From positions 310,001-374,000 of the forward strand of contig NZ_JAKRFD010000001.1 in NCBI RefSeq assembly GCF_022348185.1: 64,000 nucleotides of DNA. The letters run 5' to 3'. Position numbers and translations under genes: made by a program. Within the stretch, counting starts at the first letter, position 1, and each line of letters opens with the position of its first letter. This document shows, one piece after another, positions 16,767 to 24,511 of the stretch. Origin of the DNA: Epibacterium sp. Ofav1-8 (lineage in GTDB: Bacteria > Pseudomonadota > Alphaproteobacteria > Rhodobacterales > Rhodobacteraceae). The notes under the pieces were generated by a model. The model was not told the origin of the DNA. It saw nothing but the letters and a program-made list of their open reading frames with translations, and searched no databases.

Positions 16767-16822
16767 CATCGAAGACCGCGCCAGAGTGACGGCATAATCA
16801 ACTCAGGCGAAACGAGCAGAAC

Positions 16823-17557
16823 ATGTCTGATACAGAAGTGGCACCGCATGATGCGGGCCCGGTGGTGACGCAGGAGGTCGCAGCGACCTGCCTTGGCGTG
16901 AAGGTGCCGCAGTCGTCCTTTTTGACCGAGACGCGGATCAATCGGATCAATGCGGCGCGCTATGAGGGTCAGGAAATTGCCGGCGCGCTGCATGTGGTGC
17001 GCGAAGACGACCGGGTGCTGGAGGTTGGCGCAGGCCTTGGCGTGGTGGGGGCGGTGATCGCAACCAACGCCAAGCCCGAAAAGGTGCTGGCGTTCGAGGC
17101 CAACCCGGAGCTGGTGCCCGTCATCCGCGCCTTGCACCAGATGAATGATCTTGGCGATCGGGTGGAGCTGCGCAATCAGGTGCTCTTTGCCGGTACGGAC
17201 CGACCCGACAGTATGGACTTCCACCTGCGCAACAGCTTTCTCGGCTCTTCGCTGCTGAACGAGGGCGGGCGCCCGTCGCGCGTGGTGCAGGTCCCCACCG
17301 TCGATCTGGCCGAGGTCGTTGCCGAGCTGACCCCCACCGTCTTGGTAATGGACATCGAGGGCGGCGAGCTGGCGCTGCTGGAAGCGATGGACCTCAGCCC
17401 CTTCCGGGCCATCGTGATCGAATTCCACCCGGAGGCCTATGAGGTCAAGGGCATGCGCCGCTGCAAGACCATCCTGCGCGAGGCGGGGTTTCAGAAGGTC
17501 GAAGAGGTCTCCAGCCGCACGGTCTGGACCTGCACCCGCGCGGAGACGCCGAGCTGA
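16823..17557 (+). CDS. FkbM-family SAM-dependent methyltransferase
   Basis: Methyltransferase of 244 aa. The SAM-binding motif I is VLEVGAGLGVVGAVIA (about 72-87), followed by LAFEANPELVPVIRAL with the acidic ribose-binding residue. The FkbM-type core VLVMDIEGGELALLEAM (about 172-188) and a conserved IVIEFHPE complete the domain. FkbM enzymes O-methylate sugars or secondary metabolites. A terminator-like hairpin separates it from the GS-like gene, so it may be a separate unit. No clear ribosome-binding site is seen, so the start is less sure. Confidence 0.85.
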   Translation: MSDTEVAPHDAGPVVTQEVAATCLGVKVPQSSFLTETRINRINAARYEGQEIAGALHVVREDDRVLEVGAGLGVVGAVIATNAKPEKVLAFEANPELVPVIRALHQMNDLGDRVELRNQVLFAGTDRPDSMDFHLRNSFLGSSLLNEGGRPSRVVQVPTVDLAEVVAELTPTVLVMDIEGGELALLEAMDLSPFRAIVIEFHPEAYEVKGMRRCKTILREAGFQKVEEVSSRTVWTCTRAETPS

Positions 17558-17591
17558 TCGCCGTCCCCGCCTGGGGTCGGAAAGGCCCGCC

Positions 17592-18824
17592 TTAGCGCTG
17601 GATCACCCCGGTGGCGATCCAGCGGTCAAACTGCGCCAGCACGGCCTCTGTAAAGGGGGCGTCGTTGATGTGGCAGGCCAGCTCCTGCAGGTCGACTGTG
17701 TCGGGCACCGTGCGGCGAATCTCGTCACAAAAGGCGGCCAGCCCGTCGGCGTCATGCAGATCTCCGCCGCTGCGATCCCATTCATTGCAGCCTTCGGTGG
17801 GAAGAAAGAAGGCAACGGGGGCTTTGGCACCTGACAGTTTCTCGCAGATCGCCCGGGCCACCGTGCGGCGCTCCTCTGTCGAGAGCATGGCAGAGGTCAG
17901 CAGGCGGTTGTGGGCGTGGCACTCCCGCCCCTGAAGCGGCGCAGGCACGCCCTGCCAGCCGACAAAATCCACCAGATCGTAGCAGCCCGGCGCGATCATC
18001 TGCGGCACGCCCGCCCGGCCCGCATGGGTCATACGCCCCTCACCGGCCGAGAGCCCGCCAAACAGATGATTGCTCACCTCTTGCGGGGCAAAATCCATCA
18101 CCGCGGCAAAGGCACCATCGCCGGCAAGGCTCTCAAACGCGCGTCCGCCCATGCCGGTGGCATGAAACACCGCCACATCAAACCCGCGCCGTTCAAGCTC
18201 CGGTTTCAGAGTCACCATGTAGCGCAGCACCGTCTTGCCAAAAGACGTCATCCCGATCATCGGCCGCGTGAACGTCGGTGCCTCCACCGCGCGGGCGGCG
18301 CCCAGCACTGCACCCGCCGCCTGACTGAGCGATGCCTTGCAGATGTCATTCAATCCATAAAGCCCGCCGGCCCAGAGGATCATCTGCACATCCGCCGGAA
18401 TGCGATCTGGCGGCAGCAGCGGCGAAAACGCCACGGTAGAGACCACATATTTCGGCACCCCAAGCGGCAATGCCCCGCAGAGATCCAGCGCCAGATCGGT
18501 GCCCATGGTGCCGCCCAGCACGATCACGCCATGAATGCGCCCCTCCCGCCACAGGTCCAGCGCAAGCCGGGCCGATCCCGCCCCCATGATCTGCATCGCG
18601 GTATTTTCATCGCCGCTGTCGATGGCCGCCTGAATGGAGCTGCCTGCCGCCGCGGCCACCTCGTGTTTGGAGACATCCGTGGGAAGCTTTGGATCGCCCA
18701 GAACACTCACGTCCATGCTAAGCACCTGACCGCCCTGTCCCCGGATCACCTCCGACAGATAGGACAGCTCATCATCCTTGGTGTCCCAGGTCCCGGCCAC
18801 AAGGATCGTCTTTTCACCGCTCAT
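17592..18824 (-). CDS. UPF0261 / Tm-1-like ATP-binding domain protein
   Basis: Protein of 410 aa, full length for the UPF0261 family. The start TILVAGTWDTKDDELSYLSEV is the family hallmark, followed by GGTMGTDLALDLCGALPLG and MIGMTSFGKTVLRYM, which form the nucleotide-binding region by analogy with the plant Tm-1 N-terminal domain. Bacterial members have no established reaction. Many relatives are fused to or adjacent to a PEP-mutase-like TIM-barrel protein, and none is seen here. It is the last gene of the tctCBA-aldehyde dehydrogenase array, so it probably acts on the imported compound or its product. Confidence 0.9.
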   Translation of the reverse strand: MSGEKTILVAGTWDTKDDELSYLSEVIRGQGGQVLSMDVSVLGDPKLPTDVSKHEVAAAAGSSIQAAIDSGDENTAMQIMGAGSARLALDLWREGRIHGVIVLGGTMGTDLALDLCGALPLGVPKYVVSTVAFSPLLPPDRIPADVQMILWAGGLYGLNDICKASLSQAAGAVLGAARAVEAPTFTRPMIGMTSFGKTVLRYMVTLKPELERRGFDVAVFHATGMGGRAFESLAGDGAFAAVMDFAPQEVSNHLFGGLSAGEGRMTHAGRAGVPQMIAPGCYDLVDFVGWQGVPAPLQGRECHAHNRLLTSAMLSTEERRTVARAICEKLSGAKAPVAFFLPTEGCNEWDRSGGDLHDADGLAAFCDEIRRTVPDTVDLQELACHINDAPFTEAVLAQFDRWIATGVIQR

Positions 18825-18857
18825 CTTATCCTCCCCTCAGGCGCCTCCCGCGCCCGT

Positions 18858-18891
18858 CTTCATCTTCTTCCAAATATCCCCGCCGGAGGCC
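18858..18891 (-). repeat. Short interspersed repeat (GGCCTCCGGCGGG type), copy 1
   Basis: Read on minus, the sequence starts GGCCTCCGGCGGGGATATTT and continues with an A/G-rich tail. A near-identical unit is at 59035-59070. A perfect 9-bp hairpin, GCGCGGTCC (18892-18900) with GGACCGCGC (18912-18920), directly precedes it on the minus strand, just after the aldehyde dehydrogenase stop. This suggests a 3'-end or processing element. Confidence 0.5.
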
Positions 18892-18925
18892 GCGCGGTCC
18901 GGGCGCAGCCAGGACCGCGCTCCCG

Positions 18926-20410
18926 TCAAAGCTGAATCCAGGCGGTTTTCAGATCGACGTACTTCTCCAGCGCATGCAGGGATTTGTCGTGACCGTTACC
19001 GGACTGGCCAACACCGCCCAAGGGCACCGTATTATCCGCACCGCCATAGGTGTTCACATGCACCACACCGGCGCGTATGCCTGCCACACAGCGATGCGCC
19101 CGCGACAGATCCTGCGTCCAGACCCCGGCGGCAAGGCCATAGTCGGTGGCATTCGCGAGCCGTAGCGCCTCTTCTTCCGTCTCGAACGGGGTCACCGCCA
19201 ACACAGGCCCAAACACCTCGCGTTGAAACAGACTCGCCTGCTGGGTCACACCGGTCACGACAGTGGGGGCCATGTATGTGCCGCCAGTGTCCTGCAAAAT
19301 TCGCCCGCCGCCACACAGCACCTCGCCGCCTTCGGCGATAGCGCGCTCCACATGCGCGAGGTTGGCCTCCAGTTGCACCTCAGAATTCACCGCACCGATC
19401 TGGGTGCCCAGATCCAACGGATCACCGACCGTCAACGCTTTGGCATGGTCCACCACCCGCGCGACAAATTCATCATGGATCGATGCCTCCACAAGCAGGC
19501 GGGAGCCTGCGACACAGACCTGCCCGGAGTTGCGAAAGATCCCCATGGCGGACACCTTGGCGGCGTGGTCCAGATCCTTGGCATTGGCAAAGACGATGTT
19601 GGGCGACTTGCCGCCCAGCTCCAGATAGCAGCGTTTGAGGTTGGAACGCGCCGAGGCCTCCAGCAACTGCCGTCCCGTCGCGCCAGAACCGGTAAAGACC
19701 ATCACGTCCACATCCATATGCTCCGACAGGGCGGCACCTGTCACAGCACCCGGCCCGGTCACAACATTCAGTACGCCATCCGGCAGGCCGCAGTCCGAAC
19801 AAATCTCTGCCAGCCGAAGCAGCGACAGCGACGCGGTCTCAGCCGGTTTCAGCACCACGGAATTGCCCATCGCGAGCGCGGGCGCCAGTTTCCACGCGCC
19901 GATCATCAGCGGGAAGTTCCATGGCACGATCGCGCCCACCACACCGACGGGGGCGCGCTGCACAAGCCCCAGCACATCCGGCGCGGTGGGGGCCACTTCG
20001 CCCGCCACCTTGTCCAGCGCCTCGGCGTAGTAGCGAAAGGTCCCGGCTGCAGAGCCAGCCTCGGCCTTCAGCGCCATGTTAAACTCGGTGCCGTTGTCAC
20101 GCACGCCAAGCACCGTGAGCGCCACAGCCTCGGCCTCGATCCTGTCGGCGATCCTGTGCAGTACTTTTTTGCGCACCGCCGGCGCCAGCCTTGACCAGCG
20201 GCCATTCTCGAACGCCCGCCGTGCGGAGGCGACGGCCCGGTCGACATCCGCCGCCGTGGCCGTGGCCAATGTGGTCAGAACAGATCCGTCAATCGGCGAA
20301 GTAGTTTCGCGTGGCGTGCCCGAACCTTGCGTCCATGCTCCTTCAAGAAAGAGGTTTTGCGGCGCAATAGCAGTGCGCCGAAGCGTGTTGATGAGGTCTT
20401 GGTCTGCCAT
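18926..20410 (-). CDS. NAD(P)-dependent aldehyde dehydrogenase
   Basis: ALDH-superfamily enzyme of 494 aa that oxidises an aldehyde to the acid. Asn165 lies in VPWNFPLMI. Glu264 is the general base in LELGGKSPNIVF. Cys299 is the nucleophile in NSGQVCVAGSR. The pattern is close to betaine-aldehyde and gamma-aminobutyraldehyde dehydrogenases, but substrate choice cannot be read out. The ATG at 20410 has AAGGAGG in a good position, inside the tctA reading frame. The tctA frame runs 136 bp into this gene, which is unusual. It may act on the aldehyde made by the class III aminotransferase encoded across the divergent promoter. Confidence 0.94.
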   Translation of the reverse strand: MADQDLINTLRRTAIAPQNLFLEGAWTQGSGTPRETTSPIDGSVLTTLATATAADVDRAVASARRAFENGRWSRLAPAVRKKVLHRIADRIEAEAVALTVLGVRDNGTEFNMALKAEAGSAAGTFRYYAEALDKVAGEVAPTAPDVLGLVQRAPVGVVGAIVPWNFPLMIGAWKLAPALAMGNSVVLKPAETASLSLLRLAEICSDCGLPDGVLNVVTGPGAVTGAALSEHMDVDVMVFTGSGATGRQLLEASARSNLKRCYLELGGKSPNIVFANAKDLDHAAKVSAMGIFRNSGQVCVAGSRLLVEASIHDEFVARVVDHAKALTVGDPLDLGTQIGAVNSEVQLEANLAHVERAIAEGGEVLCGGGRILQDTGGTYMAPTVVTGVTQQASLFQREVFGPVLAVTPFETEEEALRLANATDYGLAAGVWTQDLSRAHRCVAGIRAGVVHVNTYGGADNTVPLGGVGQSGNGHDKSLHALEKYVDLKTAWIQL

Positions 20411-21894
20411 TCGGCCTCCTTCAGCTCGCGCGCTTCCTTGCGAATGCGAAGGATATGCGTCGCCAGCACGATCAAGATGAGAGTGAACAGGATGAACGCC
20501 ACCGGGCGGTCAATGAAATCAAAGGGGGTCTTTACCCGCGCCATGGCGGCGCGCAGCTTCACTTCCATGATGCCGCCCAGAACCATGCCGAGGATGATCG
20601 GTACGGCGGGCAGTTGCAGGCGCTTGAGGATGAAGCCAAAGAGACCAAAACCTGCCGCAATAAAGCAATCAGTGGCGGAGTTTCTCAGGGAGTAAACGCC
20701 CACGAAACTGAGGGTCAGGATGCCCACGCCGAGGAACCGGTTCGGGATACGCACCACCTGAATGAGCGATTTGGTTGCACCCAAGAGGAAGATCAGAACC
20801 AGCACGTTAAGGATCAGCAGCGCCAGATAAAGTGCGACGACAAAATCCATCTGGTTCTGGAACAGCCCCGGCCCCGGCACCACGTTGTGCACGTAAAAGA
20901 CCGACAGCATCATCGCCGTCAGCGCCTCACCCGGAATGCCAAGCGCCAGAAGCGGCACCATGGCGGCGGCGGGCACGGCGTTGTTGGCGGTCTCGGCGGC
21001 GATCAGCCCCTCGGAGGAGCCATTGCCAAAATCCTGCGGCCGTTTCGAGGATTTCTGCGCGTAGGTGTAGGACATGAACTGTGCCGTGAACTCACCCACA
21101 CCGGGGATCATGCCCATGACAACGCCAAACCCCGCCGACACCGAGGCCACGCGCGGGTGGCGCGCCAACTCGCGCAGGCCCTGAAACATGCCGCCGCGCA
21201 GCTTGGTGAGGCGGATCTTCTCGTCCTCATCGGTCAGCAGTACAAAGGCCTGCGAGATCGCAAATAGCCCCAGCACAACCACGATGAGGTTGATGCCCGA
21301 CCCAAGCGCATCCGTGCCAAATGTGTAGCGCTGGGTGTATTTCACCGGCTCCATGCCGATGGTGTTGAGGAATATCCCCAGACAGGCCAGCGCCGCCGCG
21401 ATCAGCGCCTGACCGCGATGGGCCACCACCACCAGCAACAAACCAAGGAGTGCGGCGAGGAAGATCTCGCGCGCGCCAAACAGCGGCGCGATTTTTGCCA
21501 GCACGGGCGCAAAGAGTATCAGGCAGATCACCGAGAACACGCCGCCGAAGAAGCTCGCGGAATAGGCGAGGCTGAGGGCGCGGCGCGGCTCGCCCCGGGC
21601 GGTCATCGGGTAGCCGTCATAGGTGGTGAGCGCGTTGACGGCGGTGCCGGGGGTGTTGATCAGGATCGCCGGGATCGCACCGCCATACATCGACGAGCCA
21701 TAGATGCCCAACAGCACCGTCAGCCCCACGATGGGATCAAGCGAGAAGGTCGCGGGCAGCAGGATCGCGATGGCGACCGCCGGGCCGACCCCGGGGATCG
21801 CCCCGATCAGCACACCGCCGACGGAGCCCGCCAGCAGCGCCAGCGCCACGTCCCAGCGCATCAGGATATCGAGGGCAGAAAGGATCAGGTCCAT
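20275..21894 (-). CDS. tctA: Tripartite tricarboxylate transporter, large membrane subunit TctA
   Basis: Integral membrane subunit of 539 aa and about 12 segments in a TTT carrier. The family motif GAIPGVGPAVAIAILLPATFSLDP lies near residues 32-55, and a second re-entrant copy GMIPGVGEFTAQFMSYTYAQ lies mid-protein. TctA proteins are usually about 500 aa. Here the last 45 or so codons lie inside the aldehyde dehydrogenase gene and are basic and low-complexity (KTSFLKEHGRKVRARHAKLL). The frame passes the ALDH start as GAATGG, where a TGA would have produced an ATGA overlap, so a lost stop codon is plausible. Confidence 0.9.
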   Translation of the reverse strand: MDLILSALDILMRWDVALALLAGSVGGVLIGAIPGVGPAVAIAILLPATFSLDPIVGLTVLLGIYGSSMYGGAIPAILINTPGTAVNALTTYDGYPMTARGEPRRALSLAYSASFFGGVFSVICLILFAPVLAKIAPLFGAREIFLAALLGLLLVVVAHRGQALIAAALACLGIFLNTIGMEPVKYTQRYTFGTDALGSGINLIVVVLGLFAISQAFVLLTDEDEKIRLTKLRGGMFQGLRELARHPRVASVSAGFGVVMGMIPGVGEFTAQFMSYTYAQKSSKRPQDFGNGSSEGLIAAETANNAVPAAAMVPLLALGIPGEALTAMMLSVFYVHNVVPGPGLFQNQMDFVVALYLALLILNVLVLIFLLGATKSLIQVVRIPNRFLGVGILTLSFVGVYSLRNSATDCFIAAGFGLFGFILKRLQLPAVPIILGMVLGGIMEVKLRAAMARVKTPFDFIDRPVAFILFTLILIVLATHILRIRKEARELKEAEWQTKTSSTRFGALLLRRKTSFLKEHGRKVRARHAKLLRRLTDLF

Positions 21895-21921
21895 GCGCGC
21901 GCGTCTTCCTTGGAAAGAGTC

Positions 21922-22452
21922 TCAGAGATAGAGGATGGCAAAGCTGCGCCAGGCGTCCGGCAGGTATTCATAAAGCGCCGCCCCGGGGATGCGCACCGCC
22001 AGAACCCCCTTGAAGAACAGGACGATGAACACCGCAAACCCGGCACTGATCATCATCATCTGCGGGCTGCGATAGCCCATCCGCCAGGCCAGCAGCGGCA
22101 CGAACACCAGGGTCACGGGCAGGTAGCCAGCCAGCGGCACCAGCACGACATAGCCCATGAACCACAGCATGTATTCCAGCGCACTGGCCCAGCGCAGCGC
22201 CTCGCGCAGGTCGGTGCGTTCAATCCGGCGAAACGGCAGCCGCCACAGGTGCAAGGCGGTGAACAGCACCATGCCGCCCACGCCCACTGCGGGCCAGAAC
22301 CGTGGCTGGGCAAAGAAATCGGTTTTCTTCACCCAGGCGGTCTGGGTGCCGATCTGCGACAGGAGCAGCACCGAGAGGATGAGGAAAGACAGGACAAACA
22401 GAAGCTGTCCCCGGCGCGGGCCGACAAATCTGCGTTCGCGTTCGCTTTGCAT
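21922..22452 (-). CDS. tctB: Tripartite tricarboxylate transporter, small membrane subunit TctB
   Basis: Small membrane subunit of 176 aa with four predicted helices: LLFVLSFLILSVLLLSQIG, the AVGVGGMVLFTALHLW region, MLWFMGYVVLVPLAGYLPVT and FAVFIVLFFKGVLAV. The sequence is poorly conserved in the family, so the call rests on size, topology and position between tctC and tctA. The ATG at 22452 (MQSERERRFVGPRRGQ) gives a normal N-terminus. It lies 27 bp upstream of tctA and is separated from tctC by a terminator-like hairpin. Confidence 0.88.
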   Translation of the reverse strand: MQSERERRFVGPRRGQLLFVLSFLILSVLLLSQIGTQTAWVKKTDFFAQPRFWPAVGVGGMVLFTALHLWRLPFRRIERTDLREALRWASALEYMLWFMGYVVLVPLAGYLPVTLVFVPLLAWRMGYRSPQMMMISAGFAVFIVLFFKGVLAVRIPGAALYEYLPDAWRSFAILYL

Positions 22453-22502
22453 GGAAGGTCTCTGGCTGGGAAGGCGGATCGTGTGGGTGCGTTCAGCGCT
22501 GC

Positions 22503-22539
22503 AAAAAATCCGCCGGCTCACATAGGTGACACCGGCGGA
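22503..22539 (-). terminator. Terminator/attenuator between tctC and tctB
   Basis: On the minus strand, TCCGCCGG and CCGGCGGA form a perfect 8-bp stem with a 15-nt loop, followed by six T residues. It lies 14 bp after the tctC stop. The geometry is that of a rho-independent terminator. Partial read-through would give excess receptor over membrane subunits. Confidence 0.8.
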
Positions 22540-22552
22540 AGGCTCGGGGAGG

Positions 22553-23497
22553 TTACTCCAGTGTTTCGCTGATCCGCGCCATGGTCTCGATGTCATTGGC
22601 AACGCGCGCCGCGCTTTCATCGGCGGTCTGCCAGTAGACCAGCGCGCCGGTTTCGGCCGCAACGGCCTGCGCCCGGTCGCTCATCACCGTTTCCTTGGCG
22701 ACGGCGATGATCTTGTCGCGCACGTCCTGCGGCGTGTCCTTGGTCACGAACAGCCCGTTCCACAGCGCGATATCCAGATCCGGGTTCAGTTCACCAATGG
22801 CGGGCGCATCCGGCACCAGCGGGATCCGTTGGTCGGTGATGGAGACCAGCACCTTCACATCGTCCAGGCAGGGCAGGATCAGTTGCAGCGTGGTGTTGAT
22901 CACATCCGCATCGCCCGACGCCAGCGTGTTGCAATCCAGCGCATCAAAGGCGGCATCCGCGCCCCACTCGAACCCGGCAGATTTGGCATAGGCCTTGGTC
23001 ACCTGGGTCGGCGTCAGCACATCGCCGAAATGGCCCAGCACCACGTCATTGTCCTGCGCATGCGCCGCCAGTTCCTCCATCGAGGAGTAGGGCGCATCGC
23101 CCGAGGTCGCGATCACGAAGGGATAGGTCAGGAAAATCCCCAGCGGGTCGAACTTTGCAGGTGTCAGCGGCGGGATGTCGATCTGGTGGCCCATCACCGG
23201 CACGCCGATCACGAAGGAGCCCACGGTGTAGCCATCCGCCGGCGCATTGGCGACCTCGATCGCCCCGGGGAAGGGCCCGCCACCGCCGCCGGGCTTGTTC
23301 ACCACCGCGGCCGCAACGCCGTATTCCTCCTGGAAATCCTCGGCGATCATGCGGGTCAGCACGTCCTCAAGATCACCCGGGGGCCAGGGCACGATGAAGT
23401 TCACGGGCTTTTCCGGGTAGTCCGCAAACGCGGCCCCCGCTGTCAGTGCCAGGCCGGCTGCGGCCACACATCCCTTGAGTACAGATGTCACGGTCAT
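22553..23497 (-). CDS. tctC: Tripartite tricarboxylate transporter receptor TctC (Bug family)
   Basis: Periplasmic receptor of 314 aa. The signal peptide MTVTSVLKGCVAAAGLALTAG is cleaved probably after AFA, and the mature protein starts DYPEKPVNFIVPWPPGD, the Bug-family N-terminal strand. Bug receptors bind carboxylates through water-mediated contacts; ligands range from citrate to nicotinate and amino acids, so the substrate is open. It is the first gene of the minus-strand operon and faces an IclR regulator across a 136-bp promoter region. Confidence 0.93.
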   Translation of the reverse strand: MTVTSVLKGCVAAAGLALTAGAAFADYPEKPVNFIVPWPPGDLEDVLTRMIAEDFQEEYGVAAAVVNKPGGGGGPFPGAIEVANAPADGYTVGSFVIGVPVMGHQIDIPPLTPAKFDPLGIFLTYPFVIATSGDAPYSSMEELAAHAQDNDVVLGHFGDVLTPTQVTKAYAKSAGFEWGADAAFDALDCNTLASGDADVINTTLQLILPCLDDVKVLVSITDQRIPLVPDAPAIGELNPDLDIALWNGLFVTKDTPQDVRDKIIAVAKETVMSDRAQAVAAETGALVYWQTADESAARVANDIETMARISETLE

Positions 23498-23565
23498 TGG
23501 CTGTCTCCCTGTTCGCCATTCGAGTTGCCGTTGGTGAGGTGGCGGCGTTGCTCGCCGCTCGGATG

Positions 23566-23586
23566 GTGGTTTGATATATGAACCAC
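23566..23586. promoter_or_regulatory. IclR-type operator candidate between tctC and iclR
   Basis: The palindrome GTGGTT (23566-23571) and AACCAC (23581-23586) flank the AT-rich centre TGATATATG. A second, overlapping half-site AACCACTGGTTT follows directly. The site lies in the divergent promoter region, 69 bp from tctC and 48 bp from the regulator start, and is the obvious binding site for the adjacent IclR protein. Confidence 0.55.
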
Positions 23587-23633
23587 TGGTTTGAATTTAG
23601 ATTGACAGCCATGGGGCAGATCTGTCAACAAAA

Positions 23634-24482
23634 ATGAAAGGGCGCGGATCTCTCGGGGTCGCAAGCGCTGTGTTTTCCGGCAGACAGGGACCTGTGACAC
23701 CCATGGGAACAACCACCAAAGCCTTGAGTTTGCTCACCCATTTCAACCATGGGCGGCTGGAGATCGGCTTGAGCGACCTCACCCGGCTGTCGGGGATGAA
23801 CAAGGCCACCGTCTATCGCCTGATGAGCGAATTGCAGGAGGTGGGATTCGTCGAGCAGGTGGATGGCGCGCGCTCCTATCGTCTGGGGCCGCAGGTTTTG
23901 CGGCTGGCGGCGCTGCGCGAAGCCAGCGTGCCGATTCTGTCGGCCTCGCGCCGGGTGCTGCGGGAATTGTCCGAGGAAACCGGCGAAACCACCCACCTGT
24001 CGCTGTTGCAGGGCGATCAGCTGGCCTCGCTCAGCCACGCCTATGCGCCGCAACATGCCACCAAGGTGATGATGGAAGACGCCGAGGTGCTGACCTTTCA
24101 CGGCACCGCCTCGGGGCTTGCGGTGCTGGGCTTTGCCGAGCCGGGCTTTGTCGAACGTGTGCTCAGCGCGCCGCTGGCCGCCCGCACGGCCCAGACCGAG
24201 ACCGATCCGGGCGCGATCCGGGCGCTGATAGCCGAGGTGCAGGCGACAGGCATGGCGCAATCCGTCGGCGGGTTCGAGGCGGAGGTGCATTCCCACGCGG
24301 TGCCGATCTTCGGCCCCGACCGCGCGGTGATGGGGGCCCTGGCCGTGGCCGCGCCAACCTCGCGGATGACTGACAACCAACGGATTGCGATCCCGCGCGC
24401 CTTGCGCGCCGCGGGGCTTGCCCTCACCGAACGCATCGGCGGCGCCTGTCCGCCCGAGTTCCCCACCGACATCGCGGCCTGA
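23634..24482 (+). CDS. IclR-family transcriptional regulator
   Basis: Regulator of up to 282 aa. The N-terminal winged helix (about 25-90) includes LTRLSGMNKATVYRLMSELQEVGFVEQ. The C-terminal GAF-like IclR effector domain (about 100-275) includes EETGETTHLSLLQGDQLASL and SVGGFEAEVHSHAVPIFGPD. The ATG at 23634 is used here; the ATG at 23703 (MGTTTKALSLL) fits family N-termini better, and neither has a strong ribosome-binding site. It is divergent from tctCBA and 29 bp upstream of a class III aminotransferase gene. It probably controls both. Confidence 0.9.
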   Translation: MKGRGSLGVASAVFSGRQGPVTPMGTTTKALSLLTHFNHGRLEIGLSDLTRLSGMNKATVYRLMSELQEVGFVEQVDGARSYRLGPQVLRLAALREASVPILSASRRVLRELSEETGETTHLSLLQGDQLASLSHAYAPQHATKVMMEDAEVLTFHGTASGLAVLGFAEPGFVERVLSAPLAARTAQTETDPGAIRALIAEVQATGMAQSVGGFEAEVHSHAVPIFGPDRAVMGALAVAAPTSRMTDNQRIAIPRALRAAGLALTERIGGACPPEFPTDIAA

Positions 24483-24511
24483 CCCGCCGCGCCGCGACAA
24501 GGAGACCGACC

